From: Eurosta solidaginis | Lineage: Eukaryota; Arthropoda; Insecta; Diptera; Tephritidae | Direction: 5' to 3' | Assembly (NCBI RefSeq): GCF_040869045.1 | Contig: NC_090319.1 | Location: forward strand, 380,633,601-380,697,600 | DNA: 64,000 nt | Part shown: positions 57,986 through 64,000 of the stretch, one piece after another | How the letters are laid out: every line of letters starts with the position of its first letter | Numbering within the stretch: position 1 is the first letter of the stretch | Position numbers and translations under genes: made by a program | The notes under the pieces: generated by a model | Database searches by the model: none | What the model was told of the DNA's origin: nothing | The model's input: the letters and a program-made list of their open reading frames with translations, nothing else

Positions 57986-59914
57986 CTCTAAAAAATTTAG
58001 ATTTGAAATTTTTTTAAAGATTCAATTTGTATAATTTGTATTTTTTTTTTTAATTTTAAAACAAGTTTTTGCATTTTCCAAAACATTTTCAAATTAAATT
58101 TTCTGAAAATTCAAGATAATAATATACCACAACAATAATAATAACAAAAATTTATTGTTAAGGCATTGAACTCGGCTCAAACCCACGATCTTTTAAATCA
58201 ACAGGTCGATAAAACAAAAACAAAACTTCACAGGTTTCTCGAATTTTCTCAAAATGTTTTTAAATTAGTTTGCATATTTATAATTTTCTGAAAATTCCAA
58301 GTCTAAATTTTGAAGTTTTTATGAAGATTAAAAAAAAATTTTTTTTTGAGTTTTCCGAATCTTAGAGAAAAACTATTTCACACATTTACAGTTTTCTGAA
58401 AATTACAACAAAAATGTTAAAAATTTAGAAAGAAGATTTTTGAAAAAAGGTTTTGATGTTTCAAAATTTTTTTTGAAAACGGTTTTGTAATTGGTTCACA
58501 TGTTTTTTTTACAATTTTTGTGTAAACTCAAATATGATCGACGAATTATCTACCAAAATAATATACTAATATGTTCGGGAAAATAATGATATACTTTCAA
58601 ATGCTAATAAGTGGAGACCAGGGTGGCGAAACGATGTTTTTTCTTTGCATCCAATAGGACACTGCAGCCAAGGCATTTCCCCCAGTGTACTTGTATATCC
58701 TTACAGCTGTACATAAATATGTAGATAGCGTCCTGAAACGGCGCTTCTCGCTTCTCGGTATTACCAAACTCATCAGATTTATTTCTAAATGCCGAGCTTT
58801 AACTTTGTATCGTATTTATGTATAATATATTTACCCTAAATATCTATGCTATATGGCCAAGTACCTAATATACATACATATGTCACTTATCGTTAGTGGT
58901 GCCATTAAAATACTGCGGATGCTTTGAAGAGAAATATTCAGATATTGTAATAATACAATATTACAACAACAATCAAATGCCTGAAAATGGATGCAATAAT
59001 AAGCTTAGCTTGGCAGCATTTATAATGGAACAGTTGCTTACACAGAATATCCATATCGACGCATACATGAAAGATTTCTATATATTCATAGTTATATAGA
59101 CGATATATATGTAGGCTTTGAGTATATGCTCGAACATTTTTTCGTTTTTTTTTGCATTACCATTTTGGTAACTTTGCATTATTCAGCGTGTAATATTTTA
59201 TTTAAGCTCTTAGCCTGAAGGCGTTTTATGAGTTTTCGCTATTTGCTATCAGTGTATTAGATAAAGTTTGCAAGGCAATTTAGGCATGCCAGGATCAACA
59301 ATGAGTTTATTTGGTGTGTGGGCGAATTTAACTTATAAGCTTGTAGAATTTTGCTGTTGTATTTAAAAACGATGTATTATAAGCAAAACGAGGTTGAATA
59401 AATGTGGGATTAGGCTGTGATATCAATTGAAAATATTAAATGTTTTTTGCCAAGGATGGGAGCTAGGTAAGTTAAGGCTAAATAAGTAATCTATAAAAAT
59501 AACGTACACTCATTAATATGGAAACATAATATCTAGATGTTAAGCAGTGTTCTGAACTAAATCTTTTTTAAAGCAAACCTATTGTCATACGAAAGAACAC
59601 ATCGGACAAAACTTTTAGACATGTGCGCCCAACGTCGGGACTATGCTAATACATTTTTTAACGACAAACAGAGCCATTCAAACGTTTCACCGAGATTTTT
59701 TTCGTCCACCTTGCTGAGTTCAGTCATGCCAAAATGCAGCGAATCCGATACTGTGTCCAGCTGTGACATGCTTTGATTTTTGGTAATTGATTGGCTCTTA
59801 ATGGATCCAATATCTAGGCAGATAATCGGCTTGGTGGTTATGGTGACGTTGTAGTGAGAATGAGCTATCTGCTTACGCTATTAAAACAAGTGTTTTTCCC
59901 TTCACTAGACGCGA
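57986..59914. other. Apparently unique AT-rich sequence with a possible SINE tail
   Basis: Near 58130-58200, AATAATAATAACAAAAATTTATTG and CTCGGCTCAAACCCACGATC on the minus strand resemble a B-box and tail of a tRNA-derived repeat; too weak to call. Frames at 58896-59099 and 59582-59776 unrecognised. Confidence 0.35.
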
Positions 59915-60290
59915 ATAGACCTCAGAAATATCCACAAAAAGGCGTCAAACCTCTATACTAGGAACTGGCCGGTGTACCGCGTTCTCAAAGTAAAAAATCC
60001 TAAACCCGCAGTAGAGGAAAGCAACCTTCCCAGGGAGATCCGCCCAGAGACACTCTAGATCAACTTCGTTGTGGATACGGCAACATGTTAAGCTCTTACC
60101 TATCCAGAATCAACCCTGACACACATAATTTTTGTCCTGCTTGCAACGTGCCCCCGACACGACACCAACCAGCTTTTCAATTGCAATGCTAAACCAATAT
60201 CTTTAGCACCGCTTTCTCTTTGGTACACCTCTGTTGAAACTGCAAGTTTCCTCGAAATTCCGTTATGTCGTTATAAACAACTGAACCTGA
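59915..60290 (+). pseudogene. Non-LTR retrotransposion polyprotein C-terminal remnant
   Basis: Translation in one frame reads TLDQLRCGYGNMLSSYLSRINPDTHNFCPACNVPPTR (60051 on), matching the TLAQLRSGxCxxLxSYLxRIDPxxxxxCPxC region at the C-terminus of jockey-related elements. Slightly later LWYTSVETASFLEIPL matches SLWTxPVExAxFLxL. Stops precede and follow. The corresponding RT is not present here, so this is a 3' fragment only. Confidence 0.7.
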
Positions 60291-61376
60291 GCAATTCCCT
60301 AGGGCGTTTGTTGAAGACAGCTTTACTTTTCTCTTGGGAAGCATGCATGCCACTTGATACTTATACCAATAGAGTTTAAAAAGTAAGTAAATTAACTGAA
60401 TTCGTTGTATAGGATTCCAGCAAGGTGTATTAATTAAAGCTATGGTTATCATCATTCTCCAAGAAAAAATTAAAAAAAAAAGATCTAATGAAATTTTTAA
60501 AACTCTAATAAAATGCTTTCCTATACTAGCCTGTAATAATTGAGCTGAATAACTGCCTGAATTTCCACTGTCCTATTAAGCTCATGCACACTTTCAGAAT
60601 CAGCGATGAAAATAAATTAAAGCAGCAGCAAACCACCATAGAGCAGACAAACTCAAGCAAAGTAAATTCATTAAAATTGCTATAGCCGCACATTGTATGT
60701 ATGTATGTACATACATTCATACAAAATTAGCCACCTAAAAAGATATATCAGAATTGTAACATTCTATAAATGGATTGTAATATGTTATGAAACTACATCA
60801 CCCTCTCTGCAAAAGGGATTGCTGTAGTTACATCACTTTCATTCCCGCTGCCCTCACTCAAATATTCGCAAGTACATCAACGTTTCGTGTCAATTTAATT
60901 AGCAGAAATACCATCATAAAATATTTAAATCATTCGCCTTAAAATATTTGTGCATAAGTAAGGTGAAAGGAGTGACTTGCGCAGAAAAGCATGTGGAGAC
61001 GCTGCACAGTGGTTGATTTGCACTCGATAGCGGCGCGAAATAAATAACTCTCAAAATAATCAGTTTCATAAAAATTCGCAAAAAATTTAAAAATGTATAA
61101 AGTTTTTATTATTTATATTGTAGAAAAAGTAAATTGCATACGGTTACTATGAACATGTTTCTGAATTTGACTACATAATACTGGTGTTAAGGCAAAATTT
61201 TATCCCAAGTATTCTGAAATATTTTTAAGCACATTGAACAGAGCTTGATATGTGTCGTTAGATAAATGTTTAAAGGAAATGAGAAGTATTATTTTCCATT
61301 TTTTAATTTAAGATAACGATTTTTGTTCATTTTCTATGAAAGTTGACTCTTATTCATATGAATACAATATAAAACC
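60291..61376. other. Apparently unique AT-rich sequence
   Basis: Short palindromic TATGTATGTATGTACATACAT near 60694. No gene supported. Confidence 0.4.
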
Positions 61377-62717
61377 AGTAAGGAAGTCTAAGTGCGGGTG
61401 ATAATGCAGTTTTTCGTCAGATTTGGGGATTTCCCCACTGTTTATTTAAAAATAAAGATATAACAAAACAATAAAAATACGATTGGTACAAAACTATTTT
61501 TCGCTAAGATTTAACTTATTATTTTTGCCTACGACCCTTTTTAAAGTCATTTATATAAAAGTGGGCGTGGTCCTTAACCAATCTTATTCATGTTTGCTAT
61601 ATGGAAAATATGTGTACACAATTTTGTTACGATATGTAAATTTTTCTTCGAGTTATGGTTCCCGAAACATTGGAAATTGCTTAAACAAAAGAGGGGCGGT
61701 GCCACACCCATTTTCAAAAATTTTAGTGTTTTCCAATTTAATGTTATAACTCAATTTAGAAAGTAAAATTCTATTGATACAAAACTCTTTTTCGCTAAGA
61801 TATAGCTTATTATTTTCGTCTACGACCCTCTTAAAAATCTTGTATATAAAAGTAGGCGTGGTCTTTAACCGATCTCGTCCATTTTTTCTAGAAATATTTC
61901 CTGCTGAATGGAAAACTTGTGTAGACAATTTTATTACGATCCGTTAATTTTTCTTCGAGTTATGGCTCCCGAAACATAGAAAATTGCTTAGTCATAAAAG
62001 GGACGGTGCGACGCCCATTTTTTTAAATTTGAAGTTTTTCCTATTTATTGTTATAAATCCAGTTGGGAAATTAAATACCATTGATATAAAGCTCTTTTTT
62101 GCAAAGATATAGCTTACTATTTTCGTCTACGACCCTTTTAAAAATCTTTTATAGAAAAGTGGGCGTGGTCCGTAACCGATATCGTTAATTTTTATTCAAA
62201 GCATTCCTTAAAGTAAAGGCAACCTCTCTGCCGAATTTTGTTGCGATAGGTTCAACAATTTTTGATTTGTGATTAAAATTGATTTTGTCACAAGTTGGCG
62301 GTGCCACGCTTATTTAAATAAATTTTTTCAAATTTTTATCAAGAGTCTCAATCACAAGTCAAATTTCAACATTCTAGGTGTATTATTTATAATCAGGCTT
62401 TTGTGTTTTCCAAAATGTTATATATATAAAAAGTGGGCGTGGTTATCATCCAATTTCGCTCATTTTCAATACCAATCTATTCTGGGTCCAGACAAGCTCT
62501 TGTCCAAATTTGGTGAAGATATCTCGATATTCACTCAAGTTATCGTGTTAACGGACAGACGGGCGGACGGACATGGTTCAATCAAATTTTTTTTTCGATA
62601 CGGATGATTTTGATATATGGAAGTCTATATCTATCTCGATTCCTTTATACCTGTACAACCAACCGTTATCCAATCAAAGTTAATATACTCTATGTGCAAA
62701 GCACGCTGAGTATAGAA
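61377..62717 (+). mobile_element. GGGCGTGG repeat element, divergent subfamily
   Basis: Left end AGTAAGGAAGTCTAAGTGCGGG and right end GCACGCTGAGTATA resemble the other copies. There is no 128-bp tandem block. Modules: GGGCG or its variant at 61563, 61694, 61854, 62000, 62161, 62297 and 62434, alternating GTGGGCGTGGTC with GGGCGGTGCCACNCCC. The block CTCAAGTTATCGTGTTAACG (62537) and GATTTTGATATATGGAAGTC (62607) are shared with copy 1. Frames at 61483-61749, 61653-61928 and 62269-62607 are spurious. Confidence 0.82.
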
Positions 62718-63710
62718 AACGCAGTAACGGAGCTATCCTTTTCTATTTTTCTTCAATAACCAAGTATTTTGAAATATTTTTTTTTTTTTTTAATAAAGTA
62801 CTTATAAGCATATTGCAAATTATAAGCATCTTGTTATTTAATTTGAATAACTTTTATTTTTTTTTATATAGTCTCCTTGTCTCCTTTTTATTAATTAAAA
62901 AATCTTTTTTTCGATATTTCACAAACAAAAAAAAAAAAAAAAATGAGAAACGAAACATTTTAAAATACTAAGAATTTATGTTTTTAATTTTTTTTTAATA
63001 AAAACTTTTTCTCCCATAAATAAGTTAAAAAAATTTGAGTGTTTCTCACTGTATAATTCATAACGTTTTGAGGAACCTTACTATTAAATTTCAAATTTTT
63101 ATATATACACGTTTCGAGGCTACTTCGGGATTTCATCTGCCAGTCTGCATTTTATACGAAAAACAAAACAATTATTCGTAAAAAGTACAAACTTTCTGAC
63201 GAGAGCGCGAAATCGCATGGAAACGCGTAGAAGATTATTTTGAAGTAAATTAAGATTTAAAAACTGCTTTAAAAATATTTTCATACACTAAGCAATATGG
63301 TTACTCCCCCATTAAAAAATGCAACTTTGTTTTATTCAAAGATCAGCATAAAAGCTCCAAAACAACCAATTTATAACTTTAGAACCTCGCCCAATAAATA
63401 CAACTCAAAAATTGATTTTTGCGCCGTTATCGAGTGCACATGCACCACTGTGAGACGATTGGGAATATATGAATTTGAGTAGGAGTATGCATGGATGGGG
63501 AAGATATTTGAAGAGTAATATTTTTTTGGTGACTCATGTGACAAGCTTGCTCGTACTGGTAAGCAATTATCGCTAGCAGTAATGAAGGAGTAAGAGGTGT
63601 TTTCGTGGAACTTCCGGTATGCTATGTGCTAATATAAATTTGTACGGGTGTGACATAAAAAAGGAAAAGCGTTTACTCATTCATATATATTTGGGAGACC
63701 TCATAAAGAA
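62718..63710. other. AT-rich sequence with T- and A-runs
   Basis: Homopolymer runs near 62780-62792 and 62929-62943. No gene supported. Confidence 0.4.
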
Positions 63711-64000
63711 TAGATTAGGTTAGCTTGAACTGGCCGGTCAATGAGGACCTCACATAGACTGGATGAGTCCGCAGAAGTTTATATAACGACCAAACTTAAA
63801 AACCCTATCAAAAACCAGGACCCAGGTTATAAAATAACTCCGTCATATTGGCAAATACTAGAAGCTTTTCATAACCTATGCCACTTGCTGCTTTTATATC
63901 TGACAGCTGTATCACTACAAATAGCTGGAGTCTTAGCCTGGCAAGCGCGTCCTCGATCGTTTCCTCCTGCAACCTGCACTTCCTACATCTGCTATCACTG
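63711..64000 (-). pseudogene. I-like non-LTR retrotransposon 3' end, cut by the window edge
   Basis: On the minus strand from 64000 the translation reads CRKCRLQEETIEDALARLRLQLF, then KLLVFANMTELFYNLGPGF and a stop. This corresponds to the C-terminal CxxC...HxxxxC region of RNase H-bearing elements, but the residues carrying His and the last Cys are deleted (a short gap between TIE and LARLRL). About 160 bases of 3' UTR follow, ending near 63711 with AGGTTAGCTTGAACTGGCC (plus-strand view). The rest of the element lies beyond the right edge. Confidence 0.75.

Noticed and set aside
61483..62607. Frames of 88-112 codons in the divergent GGGCGTGG copy
   Set aside because: Same reason: module DNA, no conserved translation, frames on both strands.

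Overview
This window is AT-rich, intron-dense DNA of a higher fly. The strongest clue is a split homeobox gene on the minus strand whose visible homeodomain residues and flanking motifs match NK7.1 (NK class). The repeats (a tRNA-derived SINE, GGGCGTGG-type repeats with 128-bp tandem units, RTE-, I-, R1- and jockey-like non-LTR remnants) look like those of tephritid fruit flies. The family assignment is from memory, not from a search.

The only convincing host gene has two coding exons in the window. The first lies at 41705-42833 (376 codons plus one base, preceded by a 63-base UTR segment and a splice acceptor). The second lies at 15624-16045. They join in phase across an intron of about 25.7 kb (GT donor, AG acceptor, G plus AT making an Asp codon). 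The second exon stops after homeodomain residue 44, the usual NK-class intron position. I could not find the exon with the rest of the recognition helix in 1-15623, so the next intron is probably longer than 15.6 kb and the gene runs off the left edge. The 21 kb right of the first exon is a 5' UTR intron or upstream DNA.

The rest is intronic or flanking DNA filled with mobile elements. Left (1-15.6 kb): two tail-to-tail copies of a GGGCGTGG repeat nested with hAT-like elements, a SINE and a TAA-flanked MITE; a decayed RTE fragment; and two copies of a family that recurs inverted at 26-27 kb. Middle (16-41 kb): TATCGA-rich arrays, a 124-bp minisatellite, two clean hAT-like MITEs, a degenerate ATAAC satellite, and an RTE element with intact reverse transcriptase motifs but a deleted endonuclease. 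Right (43-64 kb): I-like and jockey-like remnants, inverted SINE-like repeats, a short element with perfect 24-bp inverted repeats resembling P-element ends, and a second GGGCGTGG subfamily.

No rRNA gene, functional tRNA gene, CRISPR array or prokaryotic-style operon is present. Apart from the homeobox exons, almost all open frames are short and lie in repeats or low-complexity DNA. The most informative observations are target-site duplications that date nested insertions, a repeated spacing of about 150 bp in the GGGCGTGG elements, and the split homeobox gene. I see no self-contained new gene system; the novelty is in uncharacterised repeats.
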